Shown: positions 30,081 through 38,381 of the stretch, one piece after another
How the letters are laid out: every line of letters begins with the position of its first letter
Numbering within the stretch: the stretch's first letter is position 1
Notes under the pieces: model-generated
Database searches by the model: none
What the model saw: the letters and a program-made list of their open reading frames with translations, nothing else
Told to the model about the DNA's origin: nothing
NCBI GenBank assembly: GCA_023432475.1
Contig: JAEYUN010000006.1
Location: forward strand, 1-41,812
DNA length: 41,812 nt
DNA from: Candidatus Parcubacteria bacterium
GTDB lineage: Bacteria; Patescibacteriota; Saccharimonadia; Saccharimonadales; Saccharimonadaceae
Reading direction: 5' to 3'
Made by a program: the position numbers and the translations under genes

Positions 30081-32060
30081 ATGCTAAAAGCTAACCATTT
30101 TTCAAAGCTCGACCCCCTACTACAGGCATATAACGACGAAATCGCAAAGCAGCAAATGTCCGTCAAGCTTAACCAAGACCGACTGCTGGCTGGGCAGTCG
30201 GTTGAAGACTTCGCCCTCGGTCATGATTATTTTGGCTTGCACAAAACACCCAACGGCTGGGTGCTACGCGAATGGGCACCGGGCGCAACCAGAATGTTCT
30301 TAATCAACTCGCTTACCAACTGGCAAGAAAGCGACGCGACTCGCTTTAAACGCATCGACCATGGCCAGTGGGAACTGCGTGTTAATAAAAGGAGTCTAGA
30401 GCACCTGCAGCACTACAAACTGCGTGTTCACTGGCCGGGGGGTAGCGGTGATCGTCTACCGTCTTATACTACATATGCCGTACAGGACTCTGCAAGCGCC
30501 ACGTTTGATGCCGTTGTTTGGTCGCCGCCCAAACCATACATTTGGCACGACTACAACTTTAAACCACCAGACGGTCCGCCCCTCATATATGAAGCTCATG
30601 TCGGTATGAGCAGCCAAGAGCCGTCGGTAGCCAGTTATAAACACTTCACACACTACATACTGCCACGCATAAAAACGGCTGGCTATAACACCGTACAACT
30701 CATGGCTATTCAAGAGCATCCGTATTACGGCAGTTTTGGTTATCAAGTCTCAAATTTTTTTGCTGCTAGTTCACGTTTCGGCACGCCCGATGACTTGAAA
30801 GAATTGGTTGACACTGCGCATGCCCTAGGACTAAGGGTTATCATGGACTTAGTTCATTCTCATGCCGCTTCCAACGAAGTTGAAGGTCTTAGTCGTTTCG
30901 ATGGCCGCCTTGACCAATATTTTCATGGCGGCTCGCGCGAGAGACATCCGTCGTGGGATTCCCGTCTATTCAACTACGGCAAACCGGAAGTTTTTCATTT
31001 TTTGCTCAGCAATTGCCGCTTTTGGCTCGACGAGTATCATTTTGACGGTTTCCGTTTCGACGGCGTTACTAGCATGCTATACCGCGATCACGGCATCGGC
31101 AAAGTTTTTTCCTACGGCGACTATTACACCCCACAGGTCGACGTCGATGCCTTGACGTATTTGAGCTGTGCCAACCAGCTAATCCATTCTGTAAAGCCTG
31201 ATTCACTGGTTATAGCCGAAGATGTTAGCGGTTTTCCGGGCCTAGCCGCTCCGCAAGACAAAGGTGGTTACGGTTTTGACTATAGACTAAGTATGGGCGT
31301 ACCGGACTTATGGATAAAGATCCTAAAAGAACAACGTGACGAAGATTGGAATCTTGGTCAGCTCTTGCACGAACTAACGACCAAGCGACCGGAAGAAAGA
31401 GTTATCAGCTATTCTGAAAGCCATGACCAAGCTCTAGTGGGCGATCAAACTTTGATATTTCGTCTGATTGATAAAAATATGTATCACCACATGGCAATTG
31501 ATGACAAAGACCCCCGCACCGAACGCGGCATGGCACTTATTAAAATGATTCGGCTAATAACAGCTGCCTGTCACGGAGGTGGTTATTTGAATTTTATGGG
31601 CAATGAGTTTGGCCATCCTGAGTGGATTGATTTTCCGCGTGCCGGTAATGACTGGTCATACGCCTACGCACGCCGCCAATGGAAGCTAGCAGACGACTCG
31701 ACGCTAAAATACTCACAGCTGTCGGCTTTCGATAAATCCATGCTCAAAATAATCTCACGTTTAGAAAAACCACTCGATCATGTTCACATCAATCAAAGTG
31801 ACCAAATATTATCATTCACGAGAGGCGAGTATTTGTTTGCTTTCAATTTCTCCCCCACCAGGTCAGTAGTCGACTACTCCCTACCCGCAGACCCTGGCTC
31901 TTACCGCGTCGCTCTATCAACTGATGAACTGTCTTATGGGGGACACCATAGAGTAGAAGAAAACGTCCAGCATTTGAGTCAGTCCACCGCCAAAACCGAC
32001 CAAATCACGGTTTACATACCAGCACGTTGTGCGGTCGTACTAGTAAAAAACAAATCCTAG
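30081..32060 (+). CDS. glgB: 1,4-alpha-glucan branching enzyme, eukaryote-type (GH13_8-like)
   Basis: The 659-aa protein introduces alpha-1,6 branches into glycogen-like glucan. After an N-terminal carbohydrate-binding module (FGLHKTPNGWVLREWAPGAT, about 53-72), the GH13 barrel shows region I DLVHSHAASN, region II GFRFDGV with nucleophile Asp327, region III IAEDVSG with acid Glu380 and region IV SESHDQ with Asp449. Many stretches follow the eukaryotic GBE1 form rather than bacterial GlgB: FDGVTSMLYRDHGIG, VDVDALTYL, ESHDQALVGD, GGYLNFMGNEFGHPEWIDFP and YARRQW. No glycogen synthase or ADP-glucose gene is nearby. Its stop overlaps the convergent pheT stop inside CTAG. Confidence 0.95.
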   Translation: MLKANHFSKLDPLLQAYNDEIAKQQMSVKLNQDRLLAGQSVEDFALGHDYFGLHKTPNGWVLREWAPGATRMFLINSLTNWQESDATRFKRIDHGQWELRVNKRSLEHLQHYKLRVHWPGGSGDRLPSYTTYAVQDSASATFDAVVWSPPKPYIWHDYNFKPPDGPPLIYEAHVGMSSQEPSVASYKHFTHYILPRIKTAGYNTVQLMAIQEHPYYGSFGYQVSNFFAASSRFGTPDDLKELVDTAHALGLRVIMDLVHSHAASNEVEGLSRFDGRLDQYFHGGSRERHPSWDSRLFNYGKPEVFHFLLSNCRFWLDEYHFDGFRFDGVTSMLYRDHGIGKVFSYGDYYTPQVDVDALTYLSCANQLIHSVKPDSLVIAEDVSGFPGLAAPQDKGGYGFDYRLSMGVPDLWIKILKEQRDEDWNLGQLLHELTTKRPEERVISYSESHDQALVGDQTLIFRLIDKNMYHHMAIDDKDPRTERGMALIKMIRLITAACHGGGYLNFMGNEFGHPEWIDFPRAGNDWSYAYARRQWKLADDSTLKYSQLSAFDKSMLKIISRLEKPLDHVHINQSDQILSFTRGEYLFAFNFSPTRSVVDYSLPADPGSYRVALSTDELSYGGHHRVEENVQHLSQSTAKTDQITVYIPARCAVVLVKNKS

Positions 32061-34552
32061 ACTACGGACGCATCGTGTTCTTCGGCTAACTTTTTAGCTA
32101 GGTTGGCGACCATCCCGTTAACCTCTTCGCCACTCAATGTTTTTTTGCTGGAATTGATACGCAAATGGAATGTAATGTGTTTTTTGGAGCTGTCTGGCGG
32201 CATATATATGTCAAGCGGTTCGACTGAAATGTTTATATCACTACCGGCATCATAGGACTTGAGTGAATTGTTTAGTGCGGCGTAAGGCAAGGTGCTGGCG
32301 ACCGCAAAGCATATATCACGCTCTACCGACGGATAACGGCTGAGGGGTTGGTATTGTCGTGGTTCTAAGCCTTCTATAAATGACTGGAATATTTCGAAGC
32401 CGGCAGTGGTCGCAGGTAACTTAAAAGCGCTTCTGACGGCCGACGTAAATTCACCGACTACACCGACTAACTTATCGCCATTCATCACTACCGCCGCTCT
32501 TCCCGGTTCAAAAGGTTTAGCTAGCTGTTCGAACGCTGCCTTATCTTTAAAGGAAAACTCAGACAACGGTATTAAACTAAAGCTCAACCCGTCAGCCAGG
32601 TATTGAAGGTAATGTACAGCTTGGTAATAGGCTGTTAAGTTCGATTTTTTTGCACTGTAGATAAAAGCTAAACGTCCGAACTCTTTCGGTAGACCATTTT
32701 CGTCGTTATCGCCTTTGCGATGCGCTTTGGCAAATTCAAAGAAAGCGAATTCATCATACCCGGCTTTTATGTTGGGCTGGACTTTCTCTATTAGGCTCGG
32801 TATTACACTAAGACGATAGTATTGCAACTCAGGGCTAAGTGCGTTTGACAAACGGAAAGCCTGTTCAGGATCCTGGCCGGCACGTACGAGAGTATTGAGG
32901 TGGACAAAACTATAAGTCAAAACTTCGTTTGCACCGACCCCTACTAACTTGGACCGCAGTCGCCTTTTTGCGTCCATAGACCGGTTCCTCAGAGGAGGAG
33001 AGATACTGCGCCGCGGCAACTCTAACGGTAACTTATCAAAACCGTATAACCGACCAACTTCTTCTACTATATCTTCAGGTTCATCTATATCGGTTCGCCA
33101 AAAAGGTGGTTTAACCATAAATTGTTGGTTATGACTGCTGGCCGAAGTTACCACCTTAAACTCAACCCCCTCGAGTAATTTGATGATATTTTCTTGAGCC
33201 AGCTCCAGACCAAGCCGTTCGTTTATAAAACCGTCCGACACTTTGACGGCGGACGACTTCGCGGCCACTTCTCCACCAACATCGTAAAGTTTCGAAGCCG
33301 TTTTTCCCCCCGCTAAATCAACTACATAATTGGCTAACAGGTTCATAACTGCTGGGTTTTGTTGTGAACTTTGACCTTTGCTGAAACGAGTAACGGCGTC
33401 AGTGAACAAACCATGACGCATGCTGGTTTTGCGAATGGTGTACATGTCAAAACTGGCTACTTCCAACACAACGTTTTTAGTAGTCGAGCTAACTTCACTG
33501 GCGCTTGCGCCCATCACACCACCTAATCCGACTACCCCTTTTCCGTCGACAATAACAATATCTTCAGAGCTCAACTCGTAAGTTTTATCGTTGATCAAAG
33601 TAATTTTTTCACCGTCTTTGGCTAGGCGGACACCTAGTTTGCGCTCGCTAAGTTTGTCGTAATCGTAGGCATGGGTTGGCTGAGCTGTGAGCAGCATAGT
33701 GTAGTTGGTGGCATCGACGATATTATTTATCGGTTTTGCACCGAGCCGGACTAGTTCCACCTGCAACCATAACGGACTAGGCCGAACTTCGACATCTTTG
33801 ATTACTAGCGCAGTAAAACGACCGGCGACAGCTTTGGCGTCGTTAAATACTTCTAAAACTAAATCCGTCCCTCCTGCTATTCCGGCCGGGTTCAAGTACC
33901 AGTCAGGTGAACGAAACACTTCTCCTTGGATACCGGCAATCTCCCTAGCAATACCAAGCTGACCAAATAAATCTGGTCTGTGCGTAAACATTTTGTTTTC
34001 AATATCAATAATAATGTCGTCCAACCCGAATAATTCTGCAAAGCTCTGACCAGCTGATAAACCCCCGTGATAGCCGGGCGGTAAGTCTGTCGCGGTCAAT
34101 TCAATAATCCCGTCATGGTCATTACCGATCGCCAGTTCATCGGCAGCAGCCAACATGCCGTTTGACTTAACTCCTCGGATCTCACGCGCGCTCAAAACAA
34201 ACGGTTGGTCATCGTCATAAGTAGCAGGCACTGCCGATTTAGGAGGCAGCCAGGCGGCAAATAGCCCAGCTCGGGCATTAGGAGCGCCACAAACAACTTG
34301 GACCAGGCCTCGCTCATCACGTTCAACATCACCAACCACTCCACCGTCGTCAATCATACAAACACTCAGCTTATCGGCATCGGGGTGTTTGATACAGTCG
34401 ACCACTTTCACCACAACAATATCTTTATAGCGCTCGTACAGGCTAATAACCTCTTCTACCCCGCCGAGTTGCTGGTTGATTTTAGTGACCAATTCATTGA
34501 CCGGCAGATTAACTGATGTGTAACGTTTTATGATATTCAAACTGACTTTCAT
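32057..34552 (-). CDS. pheT: Phenylalanine--tRNA ligase beta subunit
   Basis: The 831-aa protein is the large subunit of the (alpha-beta)2 synthetase. It has an N-terminal tRNA-binding OB fold (VVKVVDCIKHPDADKLSVCM, VVCGAPNARAG, about 47-150) and the B3/B4 editing domain (about 210-400, with LVRLGAKPINNIVDATNYTM). A B5 domain, the catalytic-like core (EVGRLYGFDKLPLELP, then LSNALSPELQYYR) and a C-terminal anticodon-binding FDX-ACB domain (YQPLSRYPSVERDICFAV) follow. Its ATG overlaps the HIT-family gene stop (ATGA), so pheS, HIT and pheT are one operon with an insert not usual in other bacteria. Confidence 0.97.
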   Translation of the reverse strand: MKVSLNIIKRYTSVNLPVNELVTKINQQLGGVEEVISLYERYKDIVVVKVVDCIKHPDADKLSVCMIDDGGVVGDVERDERGLVQVVCGAPNARAGLFAAWLPPKSAVPATYDDDQPFVLSAREIRGVKSNGMLAAADELAIGNDHDGIIELTATDLPPGYHGGLSAGQSFAELFGLDDIIIDIENKMFTHRPDLFGQLGIAREIAGIQGEVFRSPDWYLNPAGIAGGTDLVLEVFNDAKAVAGRFTALVIKDVEVRPSPLWLQVELVRLGAKPINNIVDATNYTMLLTAQPTHAYDYDKLSERKLGVRLAKDGEKITLINDKTYELSSEDIVIVDGKGVVGLGGVMGASASEVSSTTKNVVLEVASFDMYTIRKTSMRHGLFTDAVTRFSKGQSSQQNPAVMNLLANYVVDLAGGKTASKLYDVGGEVAAKSSAVKVSDGFINERLGLELAQENIIKLLEGVEFKVVTSASSHNQQFMVKPPFWRTDIDEPEDIVEEVGRLYGFDKLPLELPRRSISPPLRNRSMDAKRRLRSKLVGVGANEVLTYSFVHLNTLVRAGQDPEQAFRLSNALSPELQYYRLSVIPSLIEKVQPNIKAGYDEFAFFEFAKAHRKGDNDENGLPKEFGRLAFIYSAKKSNLTAYYQAVHYLQYLADGLSFSLIPLSEFSFKDKAAFEQLAKPFEPGRAAVVMNGDKLVGVVGEFTSAVRSAFKLPATTAGFEIFQSFIEGLEPRQYQPLSRYPSVERDICFAVASTLPYAALNNSLKSYDAGSDINISVEPLDIYMPPDSSKKHITFHLRINSSKKTLSGEEVNGMVANLAKKLAEEHDASVV

Positions 34553-34965
34553 CTCAAACCCTCCGCGATTTTTGCTACATCATTAACGATTTCCAGCCCC
34601 TCAAACGAATTTGGCTCCGGGACTGGAAACAAAACTACTTCGTCTTCAGTTCTCGGGAAGACGTGAAAATGAATGTGGTTCATTTTTATACCATTTTCAT
34701 GTTGTAAGGGCTGGTATTTTTGCATGACCCCTGACCCAAACCCGCTATCGACTCTCCGTGCTAGTCGTCCGACTTCACTCATCATCTCCACGCTCTCGTC
34801 AGAAGTTAACTCGCCTATTTCCGTCACATGACGCAGCGGGATAACTAGAACATGACCGTCACGAAAATGGTGTTTTGGAACTAAAGAACAGCTCCACTGG
34901 CCTTTTCGTATTACACGACTCTGTATGTCTTCGCTATCAACTTCACAAAATGCACAACTAGTCAT
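34549..34965 (-). CDS. HIT-family protein (histidine-triad nucleotide hydrolase/transferase)
   Basis: The 138-aa protein carries the histidine triad H97-I-H99-F-H101 in NHIHFHVFPR, with the middle of the fold at GHVLVIPLRHV. The N-terminal C-x-x-C (SCAFCEVD, Cys4 and Cys7) suggests the zinc-binding subclass. HIT proteins hydrolyse nucleoside phosphoramidates, including aminoacyl-adenylates, or dinucleoside polyphosphates. Placement between pheS and pheT, with 1 bp and a 4-bp overlap on either side, makes removal of stray Phe-AMP or lysyl-type adenylates an attractive guess. The motif alone does not fix the substrate. Confidence 0.9.
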   Translation of the reverse strand: MTSCAFCEVDSEDIQSRVIRKGQWSCSLVPKHHFRDGHVLVIPLRHVTEIGELTSDESVEMMSEVGRLARRVDSGFGSGVMQKYQPLQHENGIKMNHIHFHVFPRTEDEVVLFPVPEPNSFEGLEIVNDVAKIAEGLR

Positions 34966-34966
34966 A

Positions 34967-35995
34967 CTAAAATTGCCTCAAAAAATCTAATTTACCGCTT
35001 TGGAAATGCCGGATATCTTCTATGTTGTGCTTCATCATGACCAACCGGTCAATTCCGCACCCGAAAGCAAAGCCGGTGTAAATCGTAGGGTCAATGTTGG
35101 CCGCCCTTAATACGTTAGGGTGTATCATACCGCAACCGAGCAGCTCAATCCATTTACTGTGCGAACAAATGTTACAGCCTGACTTGCAAAACGGACACTC
35201 CAATGCGAACTCAAAGCTCGGTTCGGTAAATGGGAAATAAAAAGGGTTAACCCGCACATTAAGCTCACTCGCGTAGTATTCTTCTAAAAATTTCTTCAAG
35301 GTAGCAACCAACATACCGGCGTGAACGCCTTTGTCGACATAAATCCCTTCAACTTGGTAAAAGGTGTGCTCGTGACGAGCATCTAAGTCTTCGTTGCGAA
35401 AAACTCGGTCGGGCACCACTGCGGCAATAGGCTCGCCTGACGTCAAGTTATCGGCATACTTTCTCAAGACCCGATTTTGCATAGTGCTAGTATGAGCGGG
35501 GGCTATATAGGCCTCGCCGTCTTGGTCTGACTCAACGGTCATAAACGTATCATAATCATCCCGCGCCGGATGGCCTTTTGGAAAATTCAAGCTCTCGAAC
35601 ATGTGGTACTGATCATCAATTTCGCGCGACTCTTCCGCTATAAAACCCATTCGTCCGAAAACATCCACTACTGTCTCTATCTCTTGCATTAGTGGATGGG
35701 CTGTGCCCAACTCACCACCTAGCAATGACGGCAGCGGTTCGTTAATTCCCATAGGCGAAGTCACATCGAGCGGCGGTAAGGTTTGTTCAGCCATGTCGTC
35801 AGCCGCAACCTTTGCTTTTAATTCTTCGACCAGTTTGTTTATAGACTGGCCAAAACTAGCTCGTTCAGTAGGATCAAGCGTGGGAATAACAGCAAAAAGC
35901 TCTTTAAGTTCCTGGCTCTTTAAAATATCGGCCTTGTTGGACAACTCGTCATAGCGAGCCAGCAATAAGCCGCGGGCATTTTCTATCTTATCCAT
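34967..35995 (-). CDS. pheS: Phenylalanine--tRNA ligase alpha subunit
   Basis: The 342-aa class II synthetase subunit has an N-terminal coiled coil (about 1-75) and the catalytic domain: GFIAEESREIDDQYHMFESL, LPAHTST-like AYIAPAHTSTMQNRVLRKYA, RVFRNEDLDARHEHTFYQVE (motif 2) and GFAFGCGIDRLVMMKH (motif 3). Before the usual GCGMIHPNVL there is a four-cysteine insert, C267-x-x-C270-x-x-x-C274-x-x-C277, absent from E. coli PheS and likely to bind zinc. It is the first gene of the pheS-HIT-pheT operon and has a leaderless extended -10 promoter fused to the terminator of the aquaporin gene. Confidence 0.97.
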   Translation of the reverse strand: MDKIENARGLLLARYDELSNKADILKSQELKELFAVIPTLDPTERASFGQSINKLVEELKAKVAADDMAEQTLPPLDVTSPMGINEPLPSLLGGELGTAHPLMQEIETVVDVFGRMGFIAEESREIDDQYHMFESLNFPKGHPARDDYDTFMTVESDQDGEAYIAPAHTSTMQNRVLRKYADNLTSGEPIAAVVPDRVFRNEDLDARHEHTFYQVEGIYVDKGVHAGMLVATLKKFLEEYYASELNVRVNPFYFPFTEPSFEFALECPFCKSGCNICSHSKWIELLGCGMIHPNVLRAANIDPTIYTGFAFGCGIDRLVMMKHNIEDIRHFQSGKLDFLRQF

Positions 35996-36007
35996 ATCTC
36001 AAGCGAC

Positions 36008-36016
36008 ATTATAGCA
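36008..36016 (-). promoter_or_regulatory. Extended -10 (TGCTATAAT) of the pheS operon
   Basis: A perfect TGCTATAAT on the minus strand lies 12 nt before the pheS ATG and starts one base after the arm of the upstream terminator, whose T-run forms its upstream flank. Confidence 0.75.
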
Positions 36017-36017
36017 A

Positions 36018-36047
36018 AATCCCGCGACTTATGCTGGTCGCGGGATT
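36018..36047 (-). terminator. Rho-independent terminator of the aquaporin gene
   Basis: An 11-bp perfect stem (AATCCCGCGAC at 36018-36028, GTCGCGGGATT at 36037-36047), with an 8-nt loop, is followed on the minus strand by TTTT. It lies 24 bp past the aquaporin stop. Confidence 0.85.
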
Positions 36048-36071
36048 ATTGTGAGCATTAAATGTTCTTAC

Positions 36072-36992
36072 TTAGCGATTCTTACGAGCTCGAAAATTGG
36101 TCAAAAGATATAACCAACTACCGACAGCCGCACCCGATAAAGTACCAAGGACCAATTCTAAACCGAAGCGGCTATTTTTTGGGCCATCTTCGTTACTGCT
36201 GCCAGTAATAGAAGACTCCAGGCTCTTGTCCTCAGTCACAGCTAACGCTACCGCTGGGTTCAAAACAGCGCTCGAGACATTAAGCTGACGCGGAAAAGCT
36301 ACAGTGGTTTCACTGGTGTTGTTGGCTGATTCTTTCTGGTATGCCTGGTAGGCGCTTAGTTGAACAAAGTTCAACAAGCTGCCGGCCGCGAATAAACCAA
36401 CGGCAAGCGATAGACCAACACCCAACGCTTTGGCGCCAACGCTCAGTTCATCGCGCGCCCAAACAGCAACTAGTCCAAATACAAAGACCAATGCACCAAC
36501 CATCTCAATGGCGAAAAGCGGCCAGCTAATAGCAGTTAGGCTGCCGAAACCAATTGTGAAGTAACCACTTGAGACTAGGTTTGCAACTGCCACCGCCAAC
36601 ATAGCACCGACGAACTGTGCAGCCCAGTAAACCAAGCCAGTTAACCAGTTGATGCGACGCGCCACCCACAGACCGAAGGTGACGGCCGGGTTAACGTGAG
36701 CACCTGACACGGCTCCGAGCGCCAAGACAATTACCACCAAGGCTAGGCCGACATATAACGCACCCATCGAAGCAGTAGTTAAAGCCACTAGCGCCAAAAT
36801 AAAGGTACCGACGATTTCTGCCAAAATTCGGTTAGGAATATTCTCCGGCAGACGCGGCAGCTTACTTACGAATGTTGTTTTCGATGTTTTAGCTGCAGCA
36901 ACTTTAGCGGCAGGCTTTTTAGAGGTCGTCTTTTTTGCTGCGGCAGTGCGGCTCGAAGTCGACGTTTTTCTAACGGCTTTTTTAGTAGCCAT
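36072..36992 (-). CDS. Aquaporin / MIP-family channel with Lys/Ala-rich N-terminal tail
   Basis: The 306-aa protein has the six-helix MIP fold with both NPA loops: GAHVNPAVTFG (NPA 101-103) and SAVLNPAVALAV (NPA 245-247). Three things are odd. The residue after the second NPA, normally the selectivity-filter Arg, is Val248. Loop E before that NPA is long and Asn/Ser-rich (about 218-240). The first 40 residues are a histone-H1-like tail of Lys, Ala, Thr and Ser (such as KKTTSKKPAAKVAAAK). Loss of the Arg would widen the pore beyond water. The ATG at 36992 is chosen because upstream residues are unlike the family. A GGAGGG site lies 13 nt upstream, a rather long gap. Confidence 0.88.
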   Translation of the reverse strand: MATKKAVRKTSTSSRTAAAKKTTSKKPAAKVAAAKTSKTTFVSKLPRLPENIPNRILAEIVGTFILALVALTTASMGALYVGLALVVIVLALGAVSGAHVNPAVTFGLWVARRINWLTGLVYWAAQFVGAMLAVAVANLVSSGYFTIGFGSLTAISWPLFAIEMVGALVFVFGLVAVWARDELSVGAKALGVGLSLAVGLFAAGSLLNFVQLSAYQAYQKESANNTSETTVAFPRQLNVSSAVLNPAVALAVTEDKSLESSITGSSNEDGPKNSRFGLELVLGTLSGAAVGSWLYLLTNFRARKNR

Positions 36993-37020
36993 AGTCGTTT
37001 CTATCCCTCCTGTTAAACGG

Positions 37021-37026
37021 TATAAT
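37021..37026 (+). promoter_or_regulatory. -10 element (TATAAT) of the small membrane-protein gene
   Basis: A perfect TATAAT gives a leader of about 36 nt ending in AAGGAGGT. It faces the aquaporin promoter 7 bp away. Confidence 0.55.
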
Positions 37027-37032
37027 ATTTGT

Positions 37033-37041
37033 ATTGTATCA
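37033..37041 (-). promoter_or_regulatory. Extended -10 (TGATACAAT) of the aquaporin gene
   Basis: TGA plus TACAAT on the minus strand leaves a leader of about 34 nt before the aquaporin ATG. The divergent -10 for the small membrane gene lies within it. Confidence 0.5.
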
Positions 37042-37068
37042 TGAAATTGTTGAATGCAAGGAGGTCCT

Positions 37069-37299
37069 ATGGGGTTATTCGTACAGCAGAACGGTCCGCG
37101 CAGCGAATTACAAACTAGGGTGGCGGGCGAACTAAGGCAAAAACTCAAACAAACAACTTCAGATGAAGTTGAGCCCAAAGAGCCAGAGCCTAGATTTTTG
37201 GAAAATCAACATCAGACCAGACCAGCCGGGATTGTTATTAGCCTATTGGTGATCTTGGGAATCGGTTTAGTCGTTTGGCTAATCGCCCTACAGAACTAA
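37069..37299 (+). CDS. Small C-terminally anchored membrane protein
   Basis: The 76-aa protein has a charged, soluble N-terminal part (residues 1-50, with LRQKLKQTTSDEVEPKEPEP) and one C-terminal transmembrane helix (about 54-74, GIVISLLVILGIGLVVWLIA), so it is a tail-anchored layout. The ATG at 37069 is chosen over one at 37054 because a perfect AAGGAGGT sits 4 nt upstream, the clearest Shine-Dalgarno in the window. Its stop overlaps the convergent rmuC stop by 2 bases. I do not recognise a family. Confidence 0.65.
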   Translation: MGLFVQQNGPRSELQTRVAGELRQKLKQTTSDEVEPKEPEPRFLENQHQTRPAGIVISLLVILGIGLVVWLIALQN

Positions 37300-38360
37300 T
37301 CTGAGCTCGGCTTATCGATTGCTAACGGGTCAACTGAAGGTTCTCCACCAGCTATCTTAACGACATCTTTGTCGATTTTAGCAAATTCTTTATGTGCATT
37401 GTTGAAGTGGCCGACAGTAGTCCCTAGACTGCCGCCAAGTTTAGTCATGAACTCGTGGTATTTCGCCAGGTGTTGCCCCAATTTTCCAACTCTCACCTGA
37501 ATATCTTTAGCTTGTTCTTCGATCTGCAAACTGCGCAAACCTTGCAAAACAGTCTGCAGGTAAGCCATAAAGCTTGTTGGACTAGTTATAATGACCCGTT
37601 TATCCCTAAAGGCATATTCTATTAAATCTCGTGAACTACCACCGTTACCGACGTTGTTTATCAAAAGGTCATAATAAAGCGACTCGCTTGGTATGAACAT
37701 AAAAGCAAAGTCCATTGTCTTTTCATTGGGGCGGATATACTTGGCGGTCTCATCGATGCGCAGCTTAAGATCAACTTTAACTTTACCGAGCAACATCTCC
37801 CGTTCTTTGCCGGAAGCTTCGATCATGCGATTGTAATTTTCTAGGCTAAACTTACTGTCCACCGGCAACATCTGGCCTTTTTCCAAAAATATCACGGCAT
37901 CGACTATCTCGCCGTCGCTAAACCGATGCTGCATTTTATATTGCCCTGGTGGCAGTACATTTTCCAGCACACTCTCTAGATAAAATTCCCCAAACACACC
38001 GCGTTGTTTTGGATTTTGCAAAACGTTCTGAAGGGTTTTTAACTCATCGGCGACGTCAACGACCCGGCGATTGGTTTCGTCTAATTTAGCCAGGCGCTGG
38101 GTAACGTCCGTGATCAACTTGGCACTCTCACTAAGCTGCTTACCTAAACTGTGGCGCATCATTTCAGAATTGTCACCAACGGTTTTTTGTAAACTGTCTT
38201 TCAGCTCACCCACACCGCGACTTAGTTCGGTGATGTCTTGTTTAATAAGTTCGGCGCCACTAGCTTGCTGCAGTGCATTCAGTTTCTGCAACAAAAATAC
38301 CGTCACCAACACAAAGCCGGCCACAACCACAACTAAAGTTATTATTAGTAGTACTTCCAT
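37296..38360 (-). CDS. rmuC: DNA recombination protein RmuC
   Basis: The 354-aa protein has an N-terminal transmembrane helix (about 3-25), a coiled coil (about 28-115) and the RmuC nuclease-like domain (about 115-330). That domain contains KQRGVFGEFYLESVLENVLP, VDAVIFLEKGQMLPVDSKFS, MDFAFMFIPSESLYYDLL and VIITSPTSFMAYLQTVLQGL. RmuC limits recombination between inverted repeats and has a PD-(D/E)XK-like core. Length is shorter than E. coli RmuC (475 aa) but usual for many bacteria. It has a leaderless promoter of its own. Confidence 0.95.
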   Translation of the reverse strand: MEVLLIITLVVVVAGFVLVTVFLLQKLNALQQASGAELIKQDITELSRGVGELKDSLQKTVGDNSEMMRHSLGKQLSESAKLITDVTQRLAKLDETNRRVVDVADELKTLQNVLQNPKQRGVFGEFYLESVLENVLPPGQYKMQHRFSDGEIVDAVIFLEKGQMLPVDSKFSLENYNRMIEASGKEREMLLGKVKVDLKLRIDETAKYIRPNEKTMDFAFMFIPSESLYYDLLINNVGNGGSSRDLIEYAFRDKRVIITSPTSFMAYLQTVLQGLRSLQIEEQAKDIQVRVGKLGQHLAKYHEFMTKLGGSLGTTVGHFNNAHKEFAKIDKDVVKIAGGEPSVDPLAIDKPSSD

Positions 38361-38369
38361 GCCACCCCA

Positions 38370-38375
38370 AGTATA
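38370..38375 (-). promoter_or_regulatory. -10 element (TATACT) of rmuC
   Basis: TATACT on the minus strand ends 9 nt before the rmuC ATG, just after the preceding gene's stop. Confidence 0.5.
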
Positions 38376-38381
38376 TATAAG

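Noticed and set aside
36993..37178. 62-codon Cys/Pro-rich extension of the aquaporin frame
   Set aside because: It runs through the divergent promoter region and the start of the 76-aa gene, and lacks similarity to MIP proteins. The ATG at 36992 begins the Lys-rich tail.
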